A stretch of DNA of 64,000 nt from Cryptomeria japonica. Lineage: Eukaryota > Streptophyta > Pinopsida > Cupressales > Cupressaceae. The stretch covers positions 305,135,950 to 305,199,949 of the forward strand of contig NC_081408.1 in the NCBI RefSeq assembly GCF_030272615.1, given 5' to 3'. The position numbers were made by a program, and so were the translations under genes. The notes under the pieces were generated by a model. That model saw nothing but the letters and a program-made list of their open reading frames with translations, did no database searches and had not been told where the DNA came from. Shown in pieces: positions 34,094 through 46,405 of this stretch (position 1 is its first letter; every line of letters starts with the position of its first letter).

Positions 34094-34535
34094 GCCTGTC
34101 TAACACGGCTAAGGGGAGCGTAATGGTAAAACATTTATGGACCCTTTTATAAAATAAGCGAGAAAGAATTTTTGAATTTTGGTGACTTTTTGTTGACGTG
34201 TTATTAACTGGTATTTCACTTAAGCAATGAAATTAGGGTTTGTAACCTAAAAGTATGAGCATTTATTGTGGTTGGTAAAAATGATAAAAACAAGTTTTAC
34301 CTTATCATTTTTACCCTAACTCTTTCGAAAAAGGAAATTTGAAGCAATTGCAGAGCAGAGCAAGATTGTCTTGGTGCAAATTGGCAAATTGCTTTGTGAT
34401 TAGAAAAATCAAGTTGAATTGGAAGCTGAAGAGAAGCGAACGGGTGTGCATTTGAACAGTTCAACCAAGAAACAGAGCGATGTGCAAGATACTAGGTATT
34501 TCTTTGTATACCATTTCGAAACTTGTTTATCTAGA
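34094..34535 (+). other. NA2 spacer between ORF1 and ORF2
   Basis: A+T-rich spacer similar in position and wording to NA1 49478-49972. It contains AGGTATTTCTTTGTA shortly before the ORF2 ATG. The same AGGTATTT occurs before ORF2 in NA1 and NA3 and could be a splice donor. Confidence 0.4.
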
Positions 34536-37500
34536 ATGACATCCACTTCTAAGTCTGTAGAGATGTTGATGATCACTATTGAGCCTGAGGAAGCTCTAAA
34601 GGCAAATGAAATTATGTCTTATAATGCATTGTCGCAAGTCCCGAGTGGTGTCGTGGTCAAAGGTTATTTGTCTAGCTATATAGATTGCAAAATTGAAGAT
34701 TTGGGAACTCTTCACATCTATACTTAGCTGAAATCACTCTGTAATAAGGACAAAAATATTGAAACTAAATATGCTAGGGTTTCATAATGTCGCCTACTTT
34801 CTTGAAGATTTTGAGGATGAACACATAAGAATAATTTTGAGTCAAGTCCATAGAGAGAATATGTATCTAGAGAGGACTCACACAATAACCAAGGAGGCTA
34901 TTAGGGTTGTAACAGGTTATTGCTCAACTGGTGAAGTTCCTGTGTTGAGGAGAATTTTAAAAGATACTATCTTCAAGTTAGGTTCTACATCTAATAGACG
35001 TGCTTTTTCTATCAACAATATTAGGGACCCTACGATGAAACTTGCAAAAATGGTGATAGGCTACCGAGTGTTTTACTCCAGTATACTTAACAGTGCTCCA
35101 TCCACAACAATTCATATAGCACATAGAATGATAATTGATAATGCAAACTATGATATTTGTGAAGCTATTAGACTCCAGCTATTTCAAAATTTGAAATCCA
35201 TTAAGAAGGACAATTCTTAGAAGTTCAAATATGGTTAGCTGTTAGTTGGGTTATTTTTCTACTTTCAGAACTTTCTACCGGGTATAGGTGACATTAAATG
35301 GTCCAAAGAACAACCAGTCAATGCACAGATCAAGAACATCATTAAGGTTATGAAGAATACTTTTTCAACTGCCATGAATATATACTTTAATGAATTCCAC
35401 AAGAAGATGACCTTGAGAATGAGGTTACTTGAAGATGTGGTAAAACATTTGAAAAAGACATAGTCTTCATGGTTACCACTGACTTTTGCTTGATGCAAAC
35501 AATTGAACCTAGGGAGGAAGAGATGGAAGATATGAGCTATGAGGTCAATCATGACTTACTGGTTGGCTATGCTAATACTCTGTTAGCATTGCCCAAAGAC
35601 AAAAAGATGGCAAAATTGGACATCTTAGCAGTCCAAGGTGCACCAACTTAAACCAGTACTGCACCTATAGCAAAGAAAAAGGAAAGCAAAAGAAATGTGA
35701 TGAAAAATCTTCTATGAAGAAGACTACAAGAGTGACTCAGAGTGTCCTAACCAAGAATGAACTAGCACCTAAAATATTTGAGAAGAAGGAGAGTGCACCA
35801 AACAAGAGGAATAGGAAACTGATTTTGCAACCAAAATCTGAGGGTACAAATTCTGAAGAAGAACCTAAGAAGGAAAAAGCAACTGGCAAAACACCTAAGA
35901 AGGTAAAGGTAGTGCCAAAGGCAACTACACCTATAGACATTGGAACCTACAAACCTGACACAACATTTGAGAGAACAATGAAGTCATTGGGAAGAAACAG
36001 ATTTGAAAATGTCAAAGAACATTATGATCCTTTTACTAAAGATGAGCAGAAGCGAGTACTCCAAAAGGTAATAACCTACTTGGGTCATTACAGTAGATTT
36101 CCACATGATTTGGAGAAAGATATTTCAGTCTCTTTGTAGAATACTTTGTTACATAAATGGGAAGAAGTCATTCAATTAGAAAAGAAGATTTTTGATAAAG
36201 TATTTGTACAGTATTTTCCCAATCTATCATCAAATGGAATTAGTGCTTTAACTGAGGAATACAAAGCATATTTTGATTTTAAAGTAAGAAGACTGAAGCT
36301 TCTTAATGCAAAAAGGTCATTTGTTGAGTCTGAGACACATCAGCTAGCCTGTATAATCAAAAAGAGGGAAGATGTCATCCACTCAAGCAGTAAGGATGAT
36401 ACCACAGAAGATATTCCCCGACCAGAAATGGATGAAGAGGAAATTGTTCAAGCCGATGTATTCTATCCAACCAAGAAGAAGGATGATTCCATTATTCTTG
36501 TTGATGAAGACATTCAAGACATAGTAGATCTATCTGGAGACATTACTTCACCAGATATGGATCCTCCTACAATCACAAAAGTACAGGTTACATCAGGTGA
36601 TCAACCAGGTAATCAACTAAAAGAGGTTAGTGAACCGGCAATTGAATAACTGAAGAAACCCCAATCTCCACCGGTCATTAAGACTACTCAAAAGGATTTT
36701 ACTGAGGAATCTATTACTCAGTAAATAGAAGATACAATAGAGAAGAACATAGAAAGAGCCATCATCAAGAGTAAACCCCCTGAACCAGCAAACCAAGAAC
36801 TACTTGATGATGATGATGATGAAGACTCTTTAAGTATTTCAGGACCTATTGACATGAATACCTTGAGTGCATCTGAAATGATGGAGATTGCTAATGTTAT
36901 GCAATCTCATGCACACAAGAAGAGATTGAAAGAGAAAAGAATTGAGGTAGAGACAACCCAAAATGCAATAGAAATTTTGTCTGGATTACTACCGAAAACC
37001 TCTGTCGCACATCTTCCTACTCCTATCAGCAAACTTGATCAGTTAGTTGAGAATGCATCTGATCAAATCAAATCACTTGAAGATGCTGCTCAAATATCTC
37101 CTGAGAAGAGCCACAAGAAGGCATATGGAGATAAATTGGCTAAGCAAATTGAAAATAGCAAAATGGCTTTATCTCATAATGGCAGTCTATTAAAGAAAGC
37201 TATTGAATCTGGAGGAAAGTATCTTCCCTCTACCTCCAATATTACTTTCTTTTATTTTGATATTTCTAAGAATCAAGTTGAAACTGAGCAGGAAATAGAA
37301 AGGTTATGCAAGGCATATGTCCCACTCCATGACTCCATTCATGCCTTTAACCGGTCTATCGATGAATTGCATGATAGACTGAACATGAATGATAATGAGA
37401 GAGCTAAGAGATTCCAATCTCTAAGAGAGCTCAAGAGTTATCTCACCTCACAGATTGACATTCTTCAGAAAGCCTACTCCAGTGTAGAATCTATTCTTGC

Positions 37501-37660
37501 TACTCCTAAAACCTGCATGCTAGATTCAATAGAAGAATTCTATTCCCAGTTGTTGTCTACCTCTGAGTATACAGACAACATACTGGAATCATGGAAGAAT
37601 ACTCTATCCCAGATGAAGCAAAATTTTAATAATATTTTCATGAGAATAGCCAATGCATGA
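34536..37660 (+). pseudogene. NA2 ORF2, about 1,040 codons, unknown function
   Basis: ATG 34536 begins MTSTSKSVEMLMITIEP. Two or more frameshifts (near 34740 and 35460-35700) and several stops interrupt it, but it aligns along its length with NA1 ORF2. Blocks in order: SSYIDCKIEDLGTL; a predicted helical domain with ERTHTITKEAIRVVTGY; YDICEAIRLQLFQNL followed by a hydrophobic LLVGLFFYFQNFLPGIG; a Lys/Glu-rich basic segment; TFERTMKSLGRNRFENVKEH; an acidic PRPEMDEEEIVQADV segment; and a coiled-coil C-terminus (from about 36854). No protease, RT, integrase or transposase motif is present. I do not recognise a named family; the first half may belong to the group annotated as 'putative plant transposon protein'. 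Confidence 0.7.
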
Positions 37661-37861
37661 ACTTGTTTAAAATTGTAATATATGATGAACACTTTGATAT
37701 AGATTTTCTATACATATGTATATATTTTACTTTATTATTTTGGCATTATTGTCAAAGGGGGAGTAATAATATGTATGTGCATTTTTTAAAATTGTATATT
37801 TATGCATGCATTAAGGGGGAGTATTGCATTAAAAGGGGAATATGAGTAAATATGTAAATAT
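37661..37861 (+). other. NA2 3' region with repeated polypurine tracts, left part
   Basis: TTTGGCATTATTGTCAAAGG leads into GGGAG near 37755, and further AAGGGGGAG-like tracts lie near 37813 and 37831. The same phrase precedes the middle tract of the copia element. LINE-M is inserted immediately afterwards, and the tail resumes at about 48051. Confidence 0.6.
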
Positions 37862-37875
37862 GTTTTTGATTAAGT

Positions 37876-38079
37876 AAAAACAGGTTTTAGAGGACCCGAA
37901 ACCCTATTACAATTCAAAAGATAAGCATTAAAGAGATGAAACAAAATAGCTGCAAACGCCAGCACAAAAACCAACATCAAAGAAAAATATAGCAAGAAGC
38001 CAACAAGAAGTTGGCTCCAAACCCAGCATTACAAATTACTTGAAAACTTAAATAGATTCCTCAGCATTTTGAACCAAGA
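37876..38079 (-). other. LINE-M 3' untranslated region
   Basis: T- and G-rich on the minus strand (GCTGGGTTTGGAGCC and CTTCTTGTTGGCTTC), ending GGGTTTCGGGTCCTC and an A-rich end. No coding motif is visible. Confidence 0.5.
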
Positions 38080-39897
38080 GCATCATCGTCTTGGCCACTT
38101 CCCTCAGGTCATTGTTTTCCTCTCTCAGCTAGCTATCTTTTGTATTGATCTCCATCCCAGTAGTGTTCTACCTTGTTCTGTGCCTGGGAGTCTAGTGGGT
38201 GGTACTGGAAGTAGGAATATCATCAATAACAACCAGATTCTTTTCCTGATTTTTCCTTTCCAGATGATCCACCAAAGCATTCATGTTCTGTGATAAGACT
38301 TTGAGGACCTGGAGACTATGGTTCATGAAGTTTTTTAGAGTCTTCTTGGTATGATCAATCTTGGAGTTGATGTTGTCTTTATCCTCTTCAACCTGTTCTT
38401 TCAAGGTTCTTATAACATCCTCCAGGTGTTTCAAATCCCCTTTGATCAAATCTTTTTCCAACCAATCCTCCATCTCAATTTCCTCTTCAGCTTCACTGGT
38501 TTCCATCTCATCATTCTTTTTCCCAGCATCCTTAATCAACTTATTAATCTTGTTATCCAACTCCCTCTATTTACTTTTCATGTTGGTAATGTTGTCAACA
38601 ACCCATTTCTAGAAGTTGAAGGACTCCAGAGCACAGTTAGGAGTGGTATTCAAGATGGTGTTCATAGAATCCCTACCATGTTCTGTGCCCATAGAGTTAG
38701 GATTGTCATCCTCCTTAGAATTTAGAGCAACATTCTTGTTGTCCGATCCCATAGGGTTAGAGTGAGGGTTTTCAGAGTTAGCCCCTTCATCCTCTTCACC
38801 AATGTTCTCATCCTTTTCATACTCCATATCATTTTCAGATTCCTTACCCTTTTCCTCCTCCACATCACAGTGCACCTCCATGTCTGCATTATCTATGTCA
38901 GCTTTCCTTTTTTGTGGGTAGAAGCACTAGGTTGTTCCTCATCTGAATCTGAATCTTTGCCGCTCCCAGAGATATGTGCATTCATGATCAGAGGGTCATC
39001 TTTGGTCGCCCTAGTCTTCTCCTTCAAATGTTCATAAATGAGCAATATAAGCCCCTAATGGGCTATAGGGTAGGAGTTTGGCTTTTTAGCATGGTCAGAA
39101 AGACTCTCATTCAGAGAGGATGCTAAATAAAAAGGTAGGGAAATTTTGGCCCCATGACAGAAGTGATTCAAAATAGAAAAGTGATAGTTATAATTTTTTG
39201 TAAATCTACCATCAATAGTTAAATACTCCATTAAAACCCTTAAAACTTTTTGCCAAAAGGGCTTTACTTGTTGGGGAATGTAATAGGAAATGTTGTCTTT
39301 CTTCACAAGTTGTCCCTTCTCATCCTTCAATTTTGGGAAGATTTTGAACACTTTAGCTACATACTTCCAATCCCTGTAAAATTTGGTGCCCTTCGTCTAT
39401 AGACCCGTTACCTCAGTGACTAGGTTCTCATCAATTTGCCATATCTCCCTAAACAGGGTAACTCTGTTGTTACTCCAGCCTCTGGCAAAACCATGAGAAA
39501 CAGAATTTCTGCTTCCATGAAGCTTTTCCATATAGTCAGTAAAGCCATATCTATGAAGTCTTCTCCAGACTTTTCTTTCACTCTTCCAATTTTTGCATCT
39601 TGGGGGCTCGTTCCTGTTTAAATTACCACCCAATTTGAGCTCCAGGTAGAAGTACCAGCAGCTATAATTCATAGTTCGCAGATGAAAATCCAAATGCTTG
39701 TAAACTCTAGAGTTACTGAATAGAGACTCTTTTGTTGTTTTGAAACTTATGTTTATGGCCACACAAACCCAACAATTATGATTATAATCTTCCTCCCGCA
39801 TATGATCATGGAAATGATGCCAAAATGCACTCATTAACTGGCAGTTAATCTGCCCCCAAAATCTGTCTTTGGAATTCGTTCCCCAAAAAATAATCAT
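38080..39897 (-). pseudogene. LINE-M ORF3, about 600 codons, unknown function
   Basis: ATG 39897 (MIIFWGTNSKDRFWGQ) lies four bases after the ORF2 stop at 39904-39902. The first 330 codons share one frame. They include RGWSNNRVTLFREIWQIDEN followed by LVTEVTGL, and later SLPFYLASSLNESLSDHAKK followed by a hydrophobic GLILLIYEHL. A frameshift near 38912 leads into a very acidic segment (EEEKGKESENDMEYEKDENI) and a coiled-coil end (LKHLEDVIRTLKEQVEEDKD). Stops are few. L1-type LINEs normally have two ORFs. The VTG and hydrophobic blocks resemble NA ORF2 in order and spacing. I know the VTG-type block from uncharacterised plant proteins; no function is assigned. Confidence 0.65.
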
Positions 39898-39901
39898 GAT
39901 A

Positions 39902-42900
39902 TTAACTAGACCCATTGATACGATCAAAATATAATTGTTCTTTAACCTCCCTTTTACAATGAGTTTCTCCAATATATTTAACATCATTCTCTAAATTGAC
40001 CCCTTCATTAGCTAAGAGGTTCGCTACCTTATTGCCTTCTCTTAGAGTATGAGTTATGCTAACACTAACATAGTTATTTAACAAATATTTAGCACTTTTA
40101 ACTAAGTTAGTAATATTCCAAGAAACAGAGCTTGTACCTTTGAGGGCTTGGATGATATTTAAGGAGTCCCCTTCGAGCCAAATTTTTTTGAAATTGAATC
40201 CCTGAGCAAGATGGAGGCATTTTAGCATGGCCAGAGCTTCAGCCACATGATTATTTTGGACCCCAAAAGGAGAAGCAAAAGCTGCAATGCAGACTCCTTG
40301 AGCATTTCTGATAACTCCTCCACCACCAGACTTCCCAGGGTTGCCCTTAGCCACCCCATCAAAATTCACCTTTATCCAATCATGATCAAGAAAGCGCCAA
40401 ACAATATTATCTCTCCTATTCTTATTGTGAGGTCTGCAGACTTTATGTATTAGGTTCCATTCAGTGAGGATATCTTTTTCCATATCATTCATCTCAGTAA
40501 TAAACCATTGCTTATTGTTCTTGTGAGGAATATTGATGTTCTCTTTTATGGCCCTGCATATTTTTTCAAAAACCACCTGAGAGCTACACTTAGCTTCCCT
40601 AAATATTCTGTTATTTATTTCTTTCCAAATGCCCCAACAAATCATGGGGAGGGTCAAGGACCAAAGGTTCTTGATAAGCTGGCATTTAGTGGGGAAATTC
40701 CATTGCCAAATAATATCCTTGATACTCTTGTTCATAACCCAACTAACTTTCCATTTCTCCCACATTTTACACCAAATTTCTCAGGAAAAGGTGCAATGAA
40801 AAAAGAGATGATCAATTGATTCTTCCTCTTTCTGGCATAGCTCGCATCTATTAGGGAATTTAAAACCTCTTCGGACCAAATTGTCAAGAGTAAGGATACT
40901 ATTGTGAGAAGCAATCCAAAAGAAAATATTGACTTTAGGGATTAGGATGTTGTTCCAAACTTTACTCCAAATGGGATTACTGGTCTGAGAAAAAGTGTTT
41001 TTGTAGGCTGAAGCAACCGTAAATTCACTTGTAGGGTTACTTTTCCAAAGAAAAACATCATCATAGTCTTTGTCAAGGGAAAAGGACAGCAACTCCTTCT
41101 GGAGAAAGGAAAAACCAGAATGAATAACATCAAGCCTCACCCATTTGTCCTCCTTCCAGTAGTCACACACCATAAGCCCAAACCTCCTTTTACATTCCTC
41201 AATAACTTGACTGATGTCTTGATCATAAAGAGCTTCATTCTTCATCCAATGGTCCTCCCGAAACCTTATTTTGTCACCTTTTCCAAGGACCCATCCAGCT
41301 CCAGCTTTGGCCACTTTTATGGATTTGATAATACTATTCCAAATGAAGGATCCAATAGGAATGTCTTCAGAGTCAAGGACCACTTGGATAGGCTGATTCT
41401 GAATATATTTATCAAACCATATTTGATTCCAATCTTTCTTGGTATCATAAGCTCTCCATAATTGTTTAGCTAGAAGAGCTTTGTTAAAGGTTTTTAGAGC
41501 TTTAATCCCCAAACCTCCTTTTTTCTTTGGTCTACAAACTTTGTCCCAAGAAACCAAGGATATCCTCTTTTTTTCTTCAACTCCTGACCATAAAAATATC
41601 TTCTGGATTCTTTCCAATGCTTCATCAAATTTAGTCGGGATACCAAATAAGCTGAGGGCATAAACAGGGAGGTTTTGGAGAGTATCTTGAAGGAGCTGCA
41701 ATTTTCCAGCTTGAGATAAAATAGAACCTTTCCATCCAGCAAGTTTTTTGTTGATTTTATCAATCATCATATTCCAAAAGGAGTTTGGGGGAGTTAAACC
41801 CAAGGGAAGACCTAGATAGGTGGAAGGAAGCGTGTCCACCTTGCAACCAATAATTTTAGCAATTTTTTGTTATCTTAAGACCGGAGTATTCATGAAATAT
41901 ATAGCCGATTTGTCCCAATTGACTTGCTGACCAGTAGCCAAAGCATAGGAATTAAGAGCATATTTGAAGGCTTCAGCTTCCCTAACAGAGGAATATCCCA
42001 TTAGGATAGTATCATCAACAAACTGTTGATGAGAGAAAAAAACATTAGCATAGGAAGGTTGAAGACCTTTGATGGTTTTACTCAATTTCAGATTGTGAAT
42101 CAATCTGCTCATGCTCTCAGCCAAATGGTGAAGAGAAGAGGAGATATAGGATCTCCTTGTCTGAGCCCCCTTGATGTTTTAAAGAATTTTGTAGGAGATC
42201 CATTAATCAGAATAGAGAACAAAGGAGTGGTGATTAATTCTTTGATAATTTTGGTTATCTTTTCATCAAATCCAAAAGCCTCCATGATTCTAAAAAAGAA
42301 CATGCCACTCCACTCTATCATAAGCCTTCGCCAGATCCAACTTTATCAAGAAGCCTTCTTTTTTAGCAGAGTTGAGGGAATGAATATTCTCATGCACAAG
42401 AATGATAGAGTCCAAAATTTGTTTGCCAGGAACAAAACCTTTCTGCTCCTTAGAGATGATGAAGGGGAGAATAGCCAAAATTCTAGTGGTCAAAACTTTA
42501 GATATTATCTTATAGAATGAGTTACATAGACTTATTGGCCTAAATTTTCCCATAGAGTCCACCCCAGCAACCTTAGGGATTAGGGCAATAAACGTGGAGT
42601 TGAGTTCCTTAAGGATTCTTCTAGCTCCAAAAAATTGACCGTATTAACCGTGTCTTCTCCCATAATATGCTAGAATTCCTGGAAGAAAAACATAGGGAAA
42701 CCATCAGGACCCGGGGCTTTATCCCCTTGAAATGAAAAGATGGCTTTTTTAATTTCTCCAACAGATGGGATAGCAGATAGGGCCTTATTCTAAATAGGAT
42801 TAATGATCTTAGGAATGATATTAACCAAATTGTGTTGGTGGGTATGATCAATGTCCTTGATACTAGTGAGGAGCTGATTGAAGAACCTGATAGCTTCATC

Positions 42901-43754
42901 CCTAATTTCCTCTTTATTAAGAAGAGTTTTGTCTTCTACAATAAGTTTAGAAATTCGGTTCACTGCTTTGTATTTTAAAGATGTCATATGGAAAAATTTA
43001 GTGTTTTTGTCCCCACCCTCCAGCCAGATCGCCCTGGATCTCTGCCTCCAATAGATTTCTTCCCTAGAAATAATGTTGTGGAGTTTGACTAGAACATCAT
43101 CTTCCATGGCTTTGGAATAGTTTTTATAGCCATCTTTCTGAATTGAATTTTGGATCTGATCCAGCTCCTCCTTTAGCTTTTTCTTAGAATCAAAAATATC
43201 ACCAAAGTCCTTCTTGTTCCATATCTTAATGTTGATTGTGATATTTTTAAGTTTTTTGGCAACTTTATACATGGCAGTTCCATTTACATCAATATTCCAC
43301 CAGTTAGCAATAGATTTTTCAAGATTAGGGTGGGAAATCCACATCTTTTCAAACCTAAAAGGGGAGCTTTGATTATTCTTAAAATTCTCAGCAACAAAAG
43401 AGATGGGATAATGGTCTGAACCAATTCTATTAATAATAGAAAGGGAGCATCTATGGGAAAGAATCCAATCATTAGTGACAAGGGATCTATCAAGTCTTAC
43501 CTGAATGAGATCTTCACCATCCCTTTGGTTAGACCATGTGTAGGATGCCCCATTGAGATCCATATCAATGAGAGCATTGATATTAATAAAGTTCATCAAG
43601 TCAGATCTGTTGTCTAGTTGAGCATGAATACCCCCATATTTATCAATGTCTTGCAGAGGAGTATTGAAATCTCCCATCACAATCCAGTTGTTCAAAGGGC
43701 AAGATTTGATAGTTCTGATACTAAATGTAAGTATAGATCCAATAGCCAACAAGA
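39902..43754 (-). pseudogene. LINE-M ORF2, endonuclease end, RT and RNase H
   Basis: Downstream of the inserted LTR, ORF2 reads WIVMGDFNTPLQDIDKYGG and RIGSDHYPISF (endonuclease motifs), FPMFFFQEF, FRPISLCNSFYKIISKVLTT, LIKLDLAKAYDRVEW, RGLRQGDPISP and FVDDTILMG with the catalytic FVDD. The RVT zinc region CELCQKEEESIDHLFFHC follows, then an RNase H with VNFDGVAKGNPGKSGGGGVI and LEGDSLNIIQAL, ending INGSS-TAA. The frame alternates at three places and several TAG stops replace likely Gln. In intact LINEs it nicks target DNA and primes cDNA synthesis there. Confidence 0.85.
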
Positions 43755-46022
43755 TGAGAGGGGGGGTGAATCATACAAACTTAATCTTCTATAAAAACAT
43801 CAGATTCAACCTCGGTAACATATACTTCAGTAATATAACCAAAGTTGTTAAACATGCAAACTCAAAAGCATATAAACATCATAAACCTCATAACACCAGA
43901 TTTAACATGGAAACCCAAATAGGGAAAAACCACTGTGGGATTTTGGACCCACTAAGAAATATACTCTTCTAGAGTATGCTCGGTTAAAAGCAAATCCTGT
44001 TAAAGATTACAAACACATTGCTAGATGTGACCCGGTTAAGGGATTTCCCTCGGATCTGTTAGGATCTTCACCTTGTTAGAAGTGACCTTGTTAAAGGATT
44101 TCAAACACTCAAACATAATTTCACCTTTCTAGAGGGTTTTACAAATAAGACTTTTAAGTCCACTCGGTTAAGAGATTTTTTGTCACTTTCACAAAATAAT
44201 AGTGATAAAAATCTATCTGCAACTTCACATCTAAAATGCTAAAGCAGATTCTTATTTGTTCAATACAATCTAGACATAGAACTAATCTTGTCCATCTACT
44301 GGGCTTCTATACTCTGTTATTCAAATAGGTCTTCAAGCTTCTGTGCTCGGTAATCACTATGTAGCATCCCTGTGCATACACTTGCCCATATACATTGTTT
44401 CTCAATAGTTCCCTATTTATAAACAAGTAGCTAACTGCTTAATCTCCTTGATCACATTTCCTATGATCAATCATAGCCATCAGATCTTCAATCTTGTCCA
44501 GGTTCAATGCATCTTTTGATCTGAAAATGTTTTACCCCGCCTAGGAACTTGCATATATTTCTTGGAACTTGTGCTAGGGTATTGCGGTTCAATCTGTGTT
44601 GTAGATCTTCATGCCAACTTTCCTTTGCCATAGATTCATTAACAAACTTTATTTATGGCATACCAATCATTTAATCAGTTCTAGCTCATCAGCTTCCTTC
44701 ATTAAATAACGCATGTAACCTTTTAATGCATTCTGTTATAGCTCAGTTACAACTCGGTAAATACTAAAATTCACTCGATAGACATTCCGCCTTCATTAAC
44801 TGATAGTTCCTTAGGGTTTACCGACTAGGTTCTTTGCTTGGTAACATAGTATAGTATTAACCTTACAATTTACAACATATGTATGATGTTAAAACAATCT
44901 AAACATCATGATCTCATCATTGTCTGACTCGGTAATAGTTGCCCATTGAATACCTTATTCATCCTCTTATTCATCATAATCTTTCCTGTGTCTTTTACCG
45001 ACATCTTTATATTCTTCAAATCATACTTCTCAAGATATGGCAACATCATACTGAATTAGAAAATCAATTTCTTGACATCAATGACAAAATAATAATATCA
45101 AGATAGTAAACATCCTTAATCAGTTATATCCATAATCATCAACAACCTTCTCAATATCCTTATTAAAATATCAACAATCCTTCATTGTCTGTTATTATTT
45201 ATAAACAATTAGCTAACCGCTTAATCTCCTTGATCACATTTCCTATGATCAATCATAGCCATCAGATCTTCAATCTTGTCCAGGTTCAATGCATCTTTCG
45301 ATCTGAAAATGTTTTACCCCGCCTAGGAACTTGCATATATTTCTTGGAACTTGTGCTAGGGTATTGCGGTTCAATCTACGCTGTAGATCTTTATGCCAAA
45401 TTTCCTTTGCCATAGATTCATTAACAAACTTTATTTACGGCATACCAATCATTTAATCAGTTCCAGCTCATCAGTTTCCTTCATTAAATAACGCATGTAA
45501 CCTTTTAATGCATTCTGTTATAGCTCGGTTACAACTTGGTAAATACCAAAATTCACTCAGTAGACATTCTGCCTTCATTAACCGATAGCGATAACCTTAG
45601 GGTTTACCGACTAGGTTCCTTAGGGTTTACCGACTAGGTTCTTTGCTTGGTAACATAGTATAGTATTAACCTTACAATTTACAACATATGTATGATTTTA
45701 AAACAATCTAAACATCATGATCTCATCATTGTCTGACTCGGTAATAGTTGCCCATTGAATACCTTATTCATCCTCTTATTCATCATAATCTTTCCTGTGT
45801 CTTTTACCGACATCTTTATATTCTTCAAATCATACTTCTCAAGATATGGCAACATCATACTGAATTAGAAAATCAATTTCTTGACATCAATGACAAAATA
45901 ATAATATCAATACAATAAACATCCTTAATCAGTTATATCCATAATCATTAACAACCTTCTCAATATCCTTATTGAAATGTCAACAATCCTTCATTGTCTG
46001 TTATAACGCTATATTGCCAACA
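43755..46022 (-). mobile_element. Solo Tork-like LTR inside LINE-M endonuclease
   Basis: On the minus strand it runs TGTTGGCAATATAGCG to ...CCCCCCCTCTCA. LINE-M endonuclease sequence lies on both sides: DKIQQK on one, AIGSILTFSI on the other. Flanking AGAT at 43752-43755 and 46023-46026 suggests a short TSD, though one base overlaps the LTR end. It has the family modules: the 'TTAACxGGG' block (43974-44170), a GGTTTTTCCCTATTTGGG phrase, and the C-run at its end. No internal region or primer-binding site is present. It contains a 782-bp tandem duplication. Confidence 0.7.
44414..46006. repeat. Tandem duplication of about 782 bp in the solo LTR
   Basis: Copy 1 begins at 44414 and copy 2 at 45196 with the same TATTTATAAACAA sequence. 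They match closely through CTCCTTGATCACATTTCC, the CCGCCTAGGAACTTGC block and the final CCTTCATTGTCTGTTAT. Copy 2 has an additional 22-bp repeat of TTAGGGTTTACCGACTAGGT near 45597-45640. Confidence 0.85.
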
Positions 46023-46405
46023 AGATTTTCTTTTTTGCTGAATTTTATCCCAGAATTTACTTCTAGCAGATTTGGAGTTAGGGGCATAGATATTAGTAAT
46101 AACACATTCCTTTCCATCAAAGATGCATTTAGCTTTGAGGGATAAAATATTGCCATCAACATCAATCATTTCTCCAGAGATGGTTTTCTTGTTCCAGAAA
46201 ATTGCAACCCCTCCAGATGCTCCATTCGAGCTACTGCCGCAAACTCCTCCAATTTTAAAGAAGTTTAATTTCTCCACTTTCTCTTTCTTATTTTCGTTTC
46301 CTATACCAGGATAATATCCGGATTTTGATCTCAGATGAGGTTTCATAATATATCCTATTTATTGAGACCATTTAGGCCTCTGATGTTCCAATATATAACC
46401 TTCAT
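46023..46405 (-). pseudogene. LINE-M ORF2 endonuclease, N-terminal part
   Basis: ATG 46405 starts MKVIYWNIRGLNGLNK, the standard AP-endonuclease start of plant L1 ORF2. Its ATG overlaps the ORF1 stop as ATGA. GGVAIFWNKK and VITNIYAPN follow. Three to four TAG or TGA stops lie in the first 40 codons, mostly at expected Gln or Arg positions (for example the Gln of the LVQETK motif). The solo LTR breaks it at 46022. Confidence 0.8.

Noticed and set aside
34536-37660. NA2 ORF2 as a DNA transposase
   Set aside because: No DDE/D, RNase-H-like or zinc-finger transposase pattern was seen; order and context tie it to the LTR element.
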